Shown here piece after piece: positions 56,519 to 64,000 of a stretch of DNA of 64,000 nucleotides. Both the position numbers and the translations under genes were made by a program. The first letter of the stretch is position 1. The number at the start of each line of letters is the position of its first letter. The notes under the pieces are model-generated. The model did no database searches, was not told the DNA's origin, and was given only the letters and a program-made list of their open reading frames with translations. The stretch is from CAVVIH01 sp963748295 (GTDB lineage: Bacteria > Acidobacteriota > Vicinamibacteria > Vicinamibacterales > 2-12-FULL-66-21): positions 372,001-436,000 of the forward strand of contig CAVVIH010000006.1 in the NCBI GenBank assembly GCA_963748295.1, given 5' to 3'.

Positions 56519-59035
56519 CTATCCTCCTGATGACGAGGCGCGGGGCGGAGGAAAGGACCCGCGGTCGTTGATGGCCCGAAGGAACCGTGGTTCGCGATAG
56601 CCCATTTCGCTCAGTCTGCCGAGGACGGGTACCGCCTCGGCGGTCCGATTGAGGTGCACCAGGGAAACGACGAGCGGATCGAGCAACCGGTAATCCTTGG
56701 AGGCGGCGGCGACCTTCGCGATCGACTCATGTGCCAGCTCCCACTCGTGTCGCGCCCGTTCGGGCTCCCGCCGTGCGGTCCAGACCTGCGCCACGAGCGC
56801 GTGGGCGGTGCTCGCAATGCGGGCGGCGTGAATGTCGGCCGCGTCCCGGCGTAACAGGTCGCTCGTGATCTCGAGCACGGCGTTGCCCTCGCGCGCAGCG
56901 CCGCCGAGGTCACGCGTCGCGAAAAGCGCCGACCCCAGCGTTCGCCGATGATCGGCGAGATCCCGGCGCCATCCGACATTGGTCGGATCGCCTTCGCTCA
57001 AGGTTTTCATGATCGCGATCGACTCACGGAGCAGCGGGAGCGCCGCTTCCGTGCGGCCCTGCCCGAGGTAGGCGCCTGCCAGCACGTGCTGACCGGCCGA
57101 GAGTTCTCGCCGCCAGGCCGTGTTCGCCGCATCCTGGGCAACAAGGCCTCGATACAGATCGACTGCCTGCCTGATTTCGCCGATGGCCTCTTCGGTCTTG
57201 CCTTGTGCGGCGAGCACGTGGCCGACGTGCGCGCGGCCGATGCCCAGGCGCAACCTGAACGTGGCGTTGGCAGGTTCGGCGGCGACCAGGGCCGTTCGAA
57301 TCGCGAGTTCCGAGCGAAATTCGGCCAGCGCTTCGTCGAACTTTCCGATCGACCGCAGGACGACGCCGATCGCGTTATGGGACGCGGCGGCACTGTGACG
57401 CAGGTCCTTTGCGGCATTGCTTTTTTGCAGCAGCTCTTCTTCGATCGCCAGGCAGGCACGATACCGCACCAGCGCCGCATCGAGATTGCCCCTGGCTTCG
57501 AGGACCGAGCCGAGGTTGCTATTGGCGTAGGCGACCTCGCGCCGCCAGTCGTCGCGTCGCGCATCGATCGTGGTCAGGCGGTTGGCGACGTCCAGGTAGG
57601 CCTTGAATTCGCCTTCCGCCGCGTCGAGGTTGTGACGCCGCCAATGGACGAAGCCAACCCAGAAGTGGCTCTGAGCCAGGCCAAAGAGCCTCTCGCCGTC
57701 GTTCGGCTTGCGCTCGACAAGTGTGCGTGCCAGCGCAAGCGATTCCTGGAGGGGAGGCGTCGCGGCCTCGAGATTACCCTGCGCGATCCGGACATCTCCG
57801 ATCTGATAGAGCGCGGCTGAGCGCCGGAGCAACTCTTCGTCGCTCAGCGCCGATTCCGGAACGGCAGCGAAATACGCCATCGCCTTCTGGCCGACGTCAT
57901 CGAGGATCTCGAGACGTCCAACCGGCTCCAGCCGTTGGCGAAGGTCGCCGAGCATGAAGCCGATCAGGTCCTCGGCCTGCGTCCGCCGCCGGTCGGCTTC
58001 TTCGCGTGCGGCGACGGCGCGCGTGCGCTCACGTGCCAGGTCGATCGTGTACTTCGCTGCTCCAAGCACCGCGGTGAGCAGGACGCCTGCCACGAGCAGA
58101 CGGCGAACGATGCGCCGCCGGCGATCGCGGACCCATACGAGCCGTGCTGCCGTCTCCGCCGCGGTTGGGCGCTGGGCGGGCACGGGCTGTTTCAACCGGC
58201 CGATCAGCGCGGCGATGTCCGCTGGCGCACCGGTCGGCGGCAAAGTGTCGCCGTTGCGCGCTCGCTCGAGCAGTTCGCGTAGGGAGATTCCCCGCGGATA
58301 TGGAGCGCGCCCGGTATACAGCTCCTGGAGCAGCAGGCCGAAGGAATACAAGTCGCTGGCAGGAGTGGCTGGTTCTCCTCGCGCCTGCTCCGGGCTCATA
58401 TAAGCCGGCGTGCCCATGACCACGCCACCCTCCGTGCGGACGTGGAACGATACCGCACCGGACACGTGTCCGCCGGAGGGATGAGAGCGGGTAACGCTCG
58501 GATCCGCCTGCATGCCCATCGTCTGGTCGGCTTGCGCCGCGACGCCGAGTGGAGCCTCGAAGCCAGTGCGTTCGGACGATTGTGCCAGCCCGAAGTCGAG
58601 CACCTTCACTTCGTCGAGGCGAGTCAGCATGACATTGGCTGGCTTCAGATCGCGGTGCACTACGCCTGCGCTGTGGGTCGCGACGAGCACGTCCGCGACC
58701 TGCTGCGCGATCCGGAGACGAGTGGCGGGCGGGAGACCGGCGGCAATCGCGGTCTGCAGGCTCTTGCCCTCTATCAACTCCAGCACGAGCCAGTCGCTGT
58801 CGGTTCCCTCGATGAAGTCGTAGACCCGACAGATGTTCGGGTGGTCGAGCTGTGAGAGGATCCTGGCTTCGCGGAGGAACCGCGCCTTGCTGTCTGCGCT
58901 GAGACGGTGCTCGGCATGAATGGCTTTGAGCGCGACGCGTCGTCTCAGCGTCTCATCGATCCCGGCATACACCTCTCCCATGCCGCCCGAGCCGAGCGAA
59001 TGGAGAATTCGGTAATGCGAGATGGTTTCGGGCAC
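56519..59035 (-). CDS. Membrane Ser/Thr protein kinase with TPR domain
   Basis: This Hanks-type kinase receptor has 838 residues and a GTG start at 59033-59035 (MPETISHYRILHSLG). The kinase domain has GSGGMGEVYAG, RVALKAI (Lys), HRDLKPANVML, DFGLAQ, TPAYMSPEQARG. A membrane helix is at about residues 315-335 (LLVAGVLLTAVLGAAKY). A coiled part with ARERTRAVAAREEADRRRTQ follows. TPR-like repeats run to the end (DNLDAALVRYRACLAIEEELL-like units, with ALPLLRESIAIMKTLSEGDP). It probably forms a unit with the small protein and PCD-VOC genes downstream. Confidence 0.93.
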   Translation of the reverse strand: MPETISHYRILHSLGSGGMGEVYAGIDETLRRRVALKAIHAEHRLSADSKARFLREARILSQLDHPNICRVYDFIEGTDSDWLVLELIEGKSLQTAIAAGLPPATRLRIAQQVADVLVATHSAGVVHRDLKPANVMLTRLDEVKVLDFGLAQSSERTGFEAPLGVAAQADQTMGMQADPSVTRSHPSGGHVSGAVSFHVRTEGGVVMGTPAYMSPEQARGEPATPASDLYSFGLLLQELYTGRAPYPRGISLRELLERARNGDTLPPTGAPADIAALIGRLKQPVPAQRPTAAETAARLVWVRDRRRRIVRRLLVAGVLLTAVLGAAKYTIDLARERTRAVAAREEADRRRTQAEDLIGFMLGDLRQRLEPVGRLEILDDVGQKAMAYFAAVPESALSDEELLRRSAALYQIGDVRIAQGNLEAATPPLQESLALARTLVERKPNDGERLFGLAQSHFWVGFVHWRRHNLDAAEGEFKAYLDVANRLTTIDARRDDWRREVAYANSNLGSVLEARGNLDAALVRYRACLAIEEELLQKSNAAKDLRHSAAASHNAIGVVLRSIGKFDEALAEFRSELAIRTALVAAEPANATFRLRLGIGRAHVGHVLAAQGKTEEAIGEIRQAVDLYRGLVAQDAANTAWRRELSAGQHVLAGAYLGQGRTEAALPLLRESIAIMKTLSEGDPTNVGWRRDLADHRRTLGSALFATRDLGGAAREGNAVLEITSDLLRRDAADIHAARIASTAHALVAQVWTARREPERARHEWELAHESIAKVAAASKDYRLLDPLVVSLVHLNRTAEAVPVLGRLSEMGYREPRFLRAINDRGSFPPPRASSSGG

Positions 59036-59101
59036 GGCTGCGTGTCCGCGAACCGAGAGTCTATCTCGTTTGCGGGATCATTGCGCGCCCTGAAACTGTC
59101 G

Positions 59102-59725
59102 CTATCTCGGCGCCGGCCTCGATAGGTATGCCTTGGACGCCGCTTCATCCTTGAGCGGTGTCACCTTGTCAGGGTCGATGCGGATCATCAGATAGGTGAT
59201 GTGATCGTCGACCTTGGTGAACAAATGGCCGGTGCCCGCCGGGATCACGACCACATCGCCGGCCTTGAGCTGATGCGCGACGCCGTTGCGAATCTCGGTG
59301 CCGTTGTTGCCGGGCCCGTTGAACTCACGGACCGTCAGCAGCGTCGACGGGCGCCGCTGCCTGTTCGTGATGTCAGGCCCGAGAACCAACGTCGCCGAAC
59401 CGTCGATGATGTGATAGACCTCGCTCACCAGATCGTGCTCGGCTACCGAATCGGGGGCGGGCTTATCAAGCTTGCCTCGATGCACCATGCCGATGCCGAT
59501 GTGCGCCTTGCCGATCTCGATGTCCCTTACCTGTTGATCGGTCAGCTTCTCGGCGATGGCTTTCTTCGTATACGCCTCGATCTCGCTCACCGGGATGTAA
59601 TACCCGGGACACATGTTGCAGGTAGGTTGCGGATCGGTGGGATTGAGCTTGGCCTGAGCCAGGAGTACACCGGCCGCAGTAATCACAACCGCTCCCGCGA
59701 CGACGCCTCGTTCGATGCTGTTCAT
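59102..59725 (-). CDS. Exported cupin-domain protein
   Basis: This 207-residue protein has a signal peptide (VVAGAVVITAAGVLLAQA) and CNMCPGYYIPVSEIEAY near the mature N-terminus. A cupin domain follows: VYHIIDGSATLVLGPDI with the barrel motif 1 only partly matching the usual HxH, and KAGDVVVIPAGTGHLFTKV as motif 2. A GAGGAGG lies upstream of the start. The ligand is unknown. It runs opposite to the TRAP transporter genes from the shared intergenic region, so it may be controlled together with them. Confidence 0.85.
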   Translation of the reverse strand: MNSIERGVVAGAVVITAAGVLLAQAKLNPTDPQPTCNMCPGYYIPVSEIEAYTKKAIAEKLTDQQVRDIEIGKAHIGIGMVHRGKLDKPAPDSVAEHDLVSEVYHIIDGSATLVLGPDITNRQRRPSTLLTVREFNGPGNNGTEIRNGVAHQLKAGDVVVIPAGTGHLFTKVDDHITYLMIRIDPDKVTPLKDEAASKAYLSRPAPR

Positions 59726-59840
59726 GACGCCTTGCCTCCTCTGCCACCTGCCGAACCCGCTTCCGCACCCGACTAAGGTAAGACAGCCTTCAGCCGTCGG
59801 ATGTAAACTCTGGGAACATCCGGAGGTCGTAACTCAGCAC

Positions 59841-60835
59841 ATGCATCGAACAATCACGGGCCTGCTGACGCTGGCCCTCGCCACCTCTGGCACCGCCGCG
59901 TGCTCGATCAAGAAGATGGCGATCAATGGCCTGGCCGATACGCTCGCGGCGAGCGGCGACAGCTTTTCTTCCGACGAAGACCCCGACCTCATTCGCGACG
60001 CGGTGCCCTTCTCGCTGAAGACGATAGAGTCCCTCCTCGCCGAAGTCCCCGAGCACAAAGGCTTGCTGTTGACCGCGTGCAGCGGCTTTACGCAGTATGC
60101 CTACGCGTTTGTCCAGACCGACGCGGAACTCATCGAGCCCAAGGATTACGAGGCGTCGGTCGCCGGGCGCGAACGGGCCCTCAAGATGTATCAGCGGGCG
60201 CTTGGCTATTGCCTGCGTCGCGTCGAGCTCACCCACAAGGGATTTCGCGCGGCGGTCGAGAAAGATCCGACAGGGACGATGAAGGCGTTCTCGAGGGAGG
60301 AAGTGGCGGTACTTTATTGGACCGGCGCGACCTGGGGTGCGCTCGTCTCGGCGGATCCGAAAAGCCGGAGTTGCTCAATCAGCTGCCCATCGTGCGCGCC
60401 ATCATGGACCGCGCGCTCGAGCTCGACGAGGCCTACGAGCTTGGCTCCATCCACGACGTCCTGATCTCGCTCGACTCGCTGCCCGAGGCGATGGGCGGGT
60501 CCGTCAAGAACGCTCGAGTGCATTACGCGCGTTCGGTGGCGCTGTCGAAGGGGGAATCGGCGAGTCCCTACGTGTCACTGGCGTCGGGCATCAGCGTTGC
60601 GGAGCAGAATCGCAAGGAATTCGAAGAACTGCTCGCGAAGGCGCTGGCCATCGACGTCAACCAGGTGCCCCGCCTCCGGCTGTCGAACGTCATCTATCAA
60701 CGGAAGGCGCGGGCGCTCCTGGCGCGCGCCGACGATCTGTTCACGCCCGGCAAATCTCCGGAGCCACCGGGCGCGGTGGTGGGATTGACCGGACTCCACT
60801 CGCTGGCACATCCGGGGTTGGGAGTAGCGCGATGA
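59841..60835 (+). CDS. TRAP transporter TatT-type component, lipoprotein-like (one frameshift)
   Basis: TatT proteins are TPR-like partners of some TRAP solute-binding proteins. ATG 59841 starts a signal peptide (TGLLTLALATSGTAACS, possible lipobox). The helical body reads DEDPDLIRDAVPFSLKTIES, GFTQYAYAFVQTDAELIEP, EEVAVLYWTGATWGALVSAD. One lost base near 60360 shifts the frame to ELLNQLPIVRAIMDRALELD and ends at TGA 60833-60835. The stop overlaps the DctP start (ATGA). Corrected length is about 331 residues. The gene order TatT-DctP-DctQM supports the call. Confidence 0.85.
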
Positions 60836-61846
60836 GAGTGTTGGCCTCGCTGGTGGCAATCGGACTCCTGGCCGCGGGATATCCGCACGCTCAGGGCGTG
60901 ACGCAGGTCCGTCTCGGCACGGTGATTCCGGCCGGGACGATCTGGAACAGCATTCTCAAAGAACAGGCCTCGGAATGGACGCGACTGACGGGCGGCCGCG
61001 TGCGCCTCACGGTGATGGCCGGAACGCAGGGCGACGAGGAGGCCATCATCCGCAAGATGCGTACGTCCGGACAACTGCAGGCCGCCTCGCTCTCGGCCGT
61101 CAGCCTGGCGATCTCGATCGATCAGTCCTTCAACGTGTTCTTCATCCCGATGTTCTTCCAGGACTACGCTGAGCTCGACCACGTCATGGCCAAGCTCGAG
61201 CCCATGATCACCCAGCGGCTCGCCGACAAGGGCTTCGTCTTCATCAACTGGGGCAGCGGCGGGTGGATTCAGGTCTTCAGCAAGAAGCCGGCGAAGAACC
61301 TGCGCGACCTGAAGAGCATGAAGCTCTTCACCTCCGCGGGTGACGACGTGACCGTGCAGTGGTACAAGGACAACGGGTTCCAGCCGGTGCCGCTGTCGTC
61401 GGCCGATATGTTGTCGTCGCTGACGACCGGCATGATTGAGGCCGTCCCGGTGACGCCGCTCTCGGCGCTCTCGTTCCAGTGGTACAAGTACCACGCCGTA
61501 CATGCTCGACGTCGGCATCTCGCCGCTCGTCGGCGCGACGATTGTCAACAAGAAGACGTGGGAGGCGATCAGCGAGGCCGACCGTGCGCTGCTGACGGCA
61601 GCCGCCCGCAAGACCGAGGCGCGGTTCCGCTCCGAAGTCCCCCGCACCGACGCCGAGTCGATTGCCGTGATGCAGAAGAGCGGCATGACCGTCGTCAAGG
61701 CGGACGCGGCCGCGCTGGCAGAGTTCCGGACGGCTGCTGACGGCTTCGCCAAAACGATGCGCGACGGCCTGGTGCCGCGCGATGTCTTCGAGCTCGCGGT
61801 GCGCGAGCGCGATGCCTACCGGAAGGCGCGGCCGATCGCCAAGTGA
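60832..61846 (+). CDS. dctP: TRAP transporter solute-binding protein, DctP family (one frameshift)
   Basis: This periplasmic receptor captures an organic acid for the TRAP permease. ATG 60832 opens a signal peptide (VLASLVAIGLLAAGYPHAQG). The body has VRLGTVIPAGTIWNSILKEQ, GDEEAIIRKMRTSGQLQAAS, FFIPMFFQDYAELDHVMAKL, and WGSGGWIQVFSKKPAKN where Arg usually contacts the carboxylate; here the residue is not certain. A one-base excess near 61498 shifts the frame before YMLDVGISPLVGATIVNKKT. The stop overlaps the next start. Corrected length about 337 residues. Confidence 0.9.
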
Positions 61847-63693
61847 CGACCGCCGTTCCGGTCGAGTCGCCGCGTACCAGCTCGCCAATAGTCCGGGGGC
61901 TTCATCGGTTCGAAGATGGCCTCGCGGCCGTCGCGCTCGGCGTGATGGTCGTCCTGCCTCTCGCGGAGATCCTGCTTCGCCGCTTCGCCGGCACCGGCAT
62001 TCGCGGGTCCATTCCGTTCGTCCAGCATCTGGTGCTCTGGGTCGGGTTTCTCGGCGCGGCGCTGGCCGCGCGCGAGGGCACGATGCTGTCGCTGGCAACC
62101 GGCACGTTCCTTCCGGCTGGTCGCGCCCGTGACTGGGCCGATACGTTTGCCGCCACGGTTGCCGCCGCGGTGTCGACGATGCTCTGCGTCGGCGCGTTCC
62201 AGCTGGTGATGAGCGAGCGCGAGGCTGGCACCGTAATCGCTGCCGGCGTCACCACGTGGATGGCGCAAACGGTGCTGCCGTTTGCATTCGGGCTGATCGC
62301 GCTGCGCACGGTGTGGCGAGCGAAAGGCGGCTGGGCTTCCCGCGCGATCGCGGCGTGCGGCATGGTCGCCGGCGGCTGGCTGGTGTGGACTGCGACCCCC
62401 ACGCTTCCGGCGGGCCTTCAGTGGCCGCTCGCAGCAATGCTTCTCGTCGCAGCCGGCTGCGGAACGCCGATCTTCGTCGTGCTCGGAGGGTTGGCGATCG
62501 TCATGTTTCTCACCGACGGCGTCGGGCCGTCGGCGATTCTCATCGAGACCTACCAGCTGGCGGTGAAGCCCACGCTGGCGTCGATTCCGTTGTTCACGCT
62601 TTGCGGATTCCTGCTCGCCGAGGGGAAAGCTCCCGAGCGGCTCCTGAACGTGTTCCGCGCCTTGTTCGGGTGGTTCCCCGGGGGAACCGCGGTCGTCTGC
62701 GCGATGCTCTCGGCGTTCTTCACGATCTTCACCGGCGGATCCGGGGTCACCATCCTTGCCCTCGGCGGGCTGTTGCTGCCGGCCCTCATCAAGGACGGCT
62801 ATCGCGAGAAGTTCTCCGTCGGGCTGCTCACGGCGTCCGGCTCGCTCGGACTGCTGCTCCCGCCGTCGCTGCCGCTGATTCTGTACGCGATCGTGGCGCA
62901 GATCCCGGTGGAGGATCTGTTCATCGGCGGCATCCTGCCCGGTGTGCTTCTGCTCGGGCTGACAGCTGCATGGGGCGTGCGTGAAGGGGCCACCCATAAC
63001 ACGGGCCGCACTCCGTTTTCGCCAGGCGGCGCAATGCGCGCTCTATGGCAGGGCAAGTGGGAAGTGGCGCTGCCGGTCGTGGTGCTGATCGCGCTCTTCG
63101 GAGGGTTCGCGACGATCGTCGAAGCGGCGGCGCTCGCAGCGCTCTACGCGTTCATCGTCCAGGTGTTCGTCCACCGTGACGTCCGGCAGTTCGACACGCT
63201 GCGGCGGGTCTTCGCGGAATGCGTGGCCACTGTCGGCGGTGTGCTGGTGATCCTGGGAGTAGCCGTCGGCCTGACGAGCTACCTGATTGGTGCGGACGTC
63301 CCTGGCCGGCTGCTCGAATGGACGCAGGCCTATATCAGCTCGCCGATGGTCTTTCTGCTGATCTTGAACCTGTTCCTGCTCGTCGTCGGCTGCCTGATGG
63401 ACATCTACTCCGCCACCTTCGTCGTCGTACCTCTCATCGTGCCGCTCGGGCAGCATTTCGGCATCCATCCGGTGCACCTCGGCATCATCTTCGTCGCGAA
63501 CCTCGAGCTGGGGTACCTCACGCCACCAGTCGGCATGAACCTGTTTCTTGCGTCCTATCGTTTCAAGAAACCGCTGCTCGAGGTCACCGCCGCCTCATTG
63601 CCGATGCTGGGCGTCCTTGGCCTCGGCGTCGTGCTCATCACCTACATTCCGTGGATGACAACGGCACTCCTGCATGTACTGGGCAAGATGTAG
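61843..63693 (+). CDS. dctM: TRAP transporter fused small and large permease subunit (DctQM)
   Basis: The GTG at 61843 overlaps the dctP stop. Residues 1 to about 175 are the small DctQ part with four helices (FVQHLVLWVGFLGAALAARE). From about 180 the DctM part follows with about twelve helices, including SIPLFTLCGFLLAEGKAPER, FTGGSGVTILALGGLLLPAL, LTASGSLGLLLPPSLPLILY and LELGYLTPPVGMNLFLASYR. The protein uses an ion gradient to import the solute captured by DctP. The 616-residue fusion is a known TRAP arrangement. Confidence 0.93.
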   Translation: MTTAVPVESPRTSSPIVRGLHRFEDGLAAVALGVMVVLPLAEILLRRFAGTGIRGSIPFVQHLVLWVGFLGAALAAREGTMLSLATGTFLPAGRARDWADTFAATVAAAVSTMLCVGAFQLVMSEREAGTVIAAGVTTWMAQTVLPFAFGLIALRTVWRAKGGWASRAIAACGMVAGGWLVWTATPTLPAGLQWPLAAMLLVAAGCGTPIFVVLGGLAIVMFLTDGVGPSAILIETYQLAVKPTLASIPLFTLCGFLLAEGKAPERLLNVFRALFGWFPGGTAVVCAMLSAFFTIFTGGSGVTILALGGLLLPALIKDGYREKFSVGLLTASGSLGLLLPPSLPLILYAIVAQIPVEDLFIGGILPGVLLLGLTAAWGVREGATHNTGRTPFSPGGAMRALWQGKWEVALPVVVLIALFGGFATIVEAAALAALYAFIVQVFVHRDVRQFDTLRRVFAECVATVGGVLVILGVAVGLTSYLIGADVPGRLLEWTQAYISSPMVFLLILNLFLLVVGCLMDIYSATFVVVPLIVPLGQHFGIHPVHLGIIFVANLELGYLTPPVGMNLFLASYRFKKPLLEVTAASLPMLGVLGLGVVLITYIPWMTTALLHVLGKM

Positions 63694-63816
63694 AGCATCC
63701 GGAGGTCGATGGTGGGCCGCCCATCTCGCTCTCTGAACTTCTTCAGCCCCATGCCTACGACCAGCCGATGCCTGGCGCACGCGGCCGCCGACGGCGCGTC
63801 GGGGACGAACAGGCGC

Positions 63817-63999
63817 TCACTGACCTGTCGTGTGGAGGCATTCGTAATACCCGATGACCGCCGCGAAGAAGTACGGATTGCCTGTCGATTCGCAGGTGGC
63901 CCCTTCTCTCTTGCAGGTTCCAGCAGCGTCTGTGACGTCCGCTCCGCAGTACAGATCGGGCCGTATCAGCAGCGTCGTGCCGACGAACTGACCGTTCTC
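63817..63999 (-). CDS. C-terminal part of an unrecognised Cys-containing protein (cut by window edge)
   Basis: On the minus strand the frame is open from the right edge to TGA at 63817-63819, giving 60 residues ending GYYECLHTTGQ. It contains four cysteines (LYCGAD, GTCKRE, ATCEST, YECLH) and aromatic strands (PYFFAAVIGYY), which suits an exported disulfide-bonded domain. Codon use resembles the neighbours. No start is visible because the gene continues beyond the window. It converges on the TRAP operon. Confidence 0.45.
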   Translation of the reverse strand, partial: ENGQFVGTTLLIRPDLYCGADVTDAAGTCKREGATCESTGNPYFFAAVIGYYECLHTTGQ

Positions 64000-64000
64000 G

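Noticed and set aside
63694..63816. Plus-strand gene after the TRAP operon
   Set aside because: The open frames here overlap shadows of dctM and show no start with a ribosome binding site; the minus-strand partial gene fits better.

Overview
The window is high-GC DNA with short gene gaps, many ATGA start/stop overlaps and frequent GTG or TTG starts. Gene content includes kinase-TPR and HTH-TM-TPR proteins, a cytochrome bd oxidase of the cyanide-insensitive type, secreted beta-propeller and beta-sandwich repeat proteins, a subtilase with a WGN-repeat tail, and many short dispersed palindromic repeats. Together these suggest an Acidobacteriota chromosome, perhaps Vicinamibacteria-like. That is inference from gene style; no rRNA or other marker gene is present. 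I recognised no rRNA, tRNA, CRISPR array, transposase or phage gene.

Layout. 0-2 kb: a secreted five-repeat protein. 2.2-10.3 kb: a surface-polysaccharide group (membrane protein, GDP-mannose 4,6-dehydratase, O-antigen ligase-like protein, FAD oxidoreductase, RmlD-like reductase, DegT aminotransferase, lipoprotein). 10.3-17.3 kb: housekeeping genes on the minus strand (SmpB, PdxA, RicT/PSP1, HolB, PBP1a, galactokinase). 17.6-22.6 kb: secreted subtilase, HD-GYP phosphodiesterase, VKOR-thioredoxin fusion. 22.7-26 kb: NCS2-type permease and ArnT-like glycosyltransferase, then a noncoding stretch with an elaborate palindrome.

26.4-40.7 kb is the most striking part, a respiratory formate/aldehyde oxidation island. 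It holds cydAB, a type-2 NADH dehydrogenase, an OprP-like porin, a Tat-exported formate dehydrogenase catalytic subunit, its four-cluster iron-sulfur subunit and an NrfD-type membrane subunit. FdhE, a small unknown protein, a MobA-MoaD fusion and a tungsten/molybdenum aldehyde oxidoreductase follow. The catalytic subunit has an in-frame TGA exactly at the selenocysteine position of FdnG-type enzymes. It is followed after 18 nt by a GGTCT apical loop on a 7-bp stem, a textbook bacterial SECIS. Electrons from formate could enter the quinone pool through the NrfD subunit and leave through cytochrome bd. The DNA from about 29.3 to 38.0 kb carries very many single-base frame changes although conserved residues are intact. 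This looks like a sequence-quality problem more than gene decay.

40.8-51 kb: P-type Ca2+-like ATPase, RtcB RNA ligase, secreted SBBP-repeat protein, epoxide-hydrolase-like enzyme, a c-heme protein and a vanadium haloperoxidase/PAP2-type protein. 51-59 kb: signalling proteins (HTH-TM-TPR, two Ser/Thr kinase-TPR receptors) around a pterin-dehydratase/VOC fusion. 59-63.7 kb: cupin protein and a TRAP transporter set (TatT, DctP, fused DctQM). Both window edges cut a gene.

Other points worth attention are an in-frame PdxA-SmpB fusion bridged by a dispersed repeat, a cloverleaf-like palindrome at 26.2 kb, and isolated frameshifts in nine otherwise intact genes.
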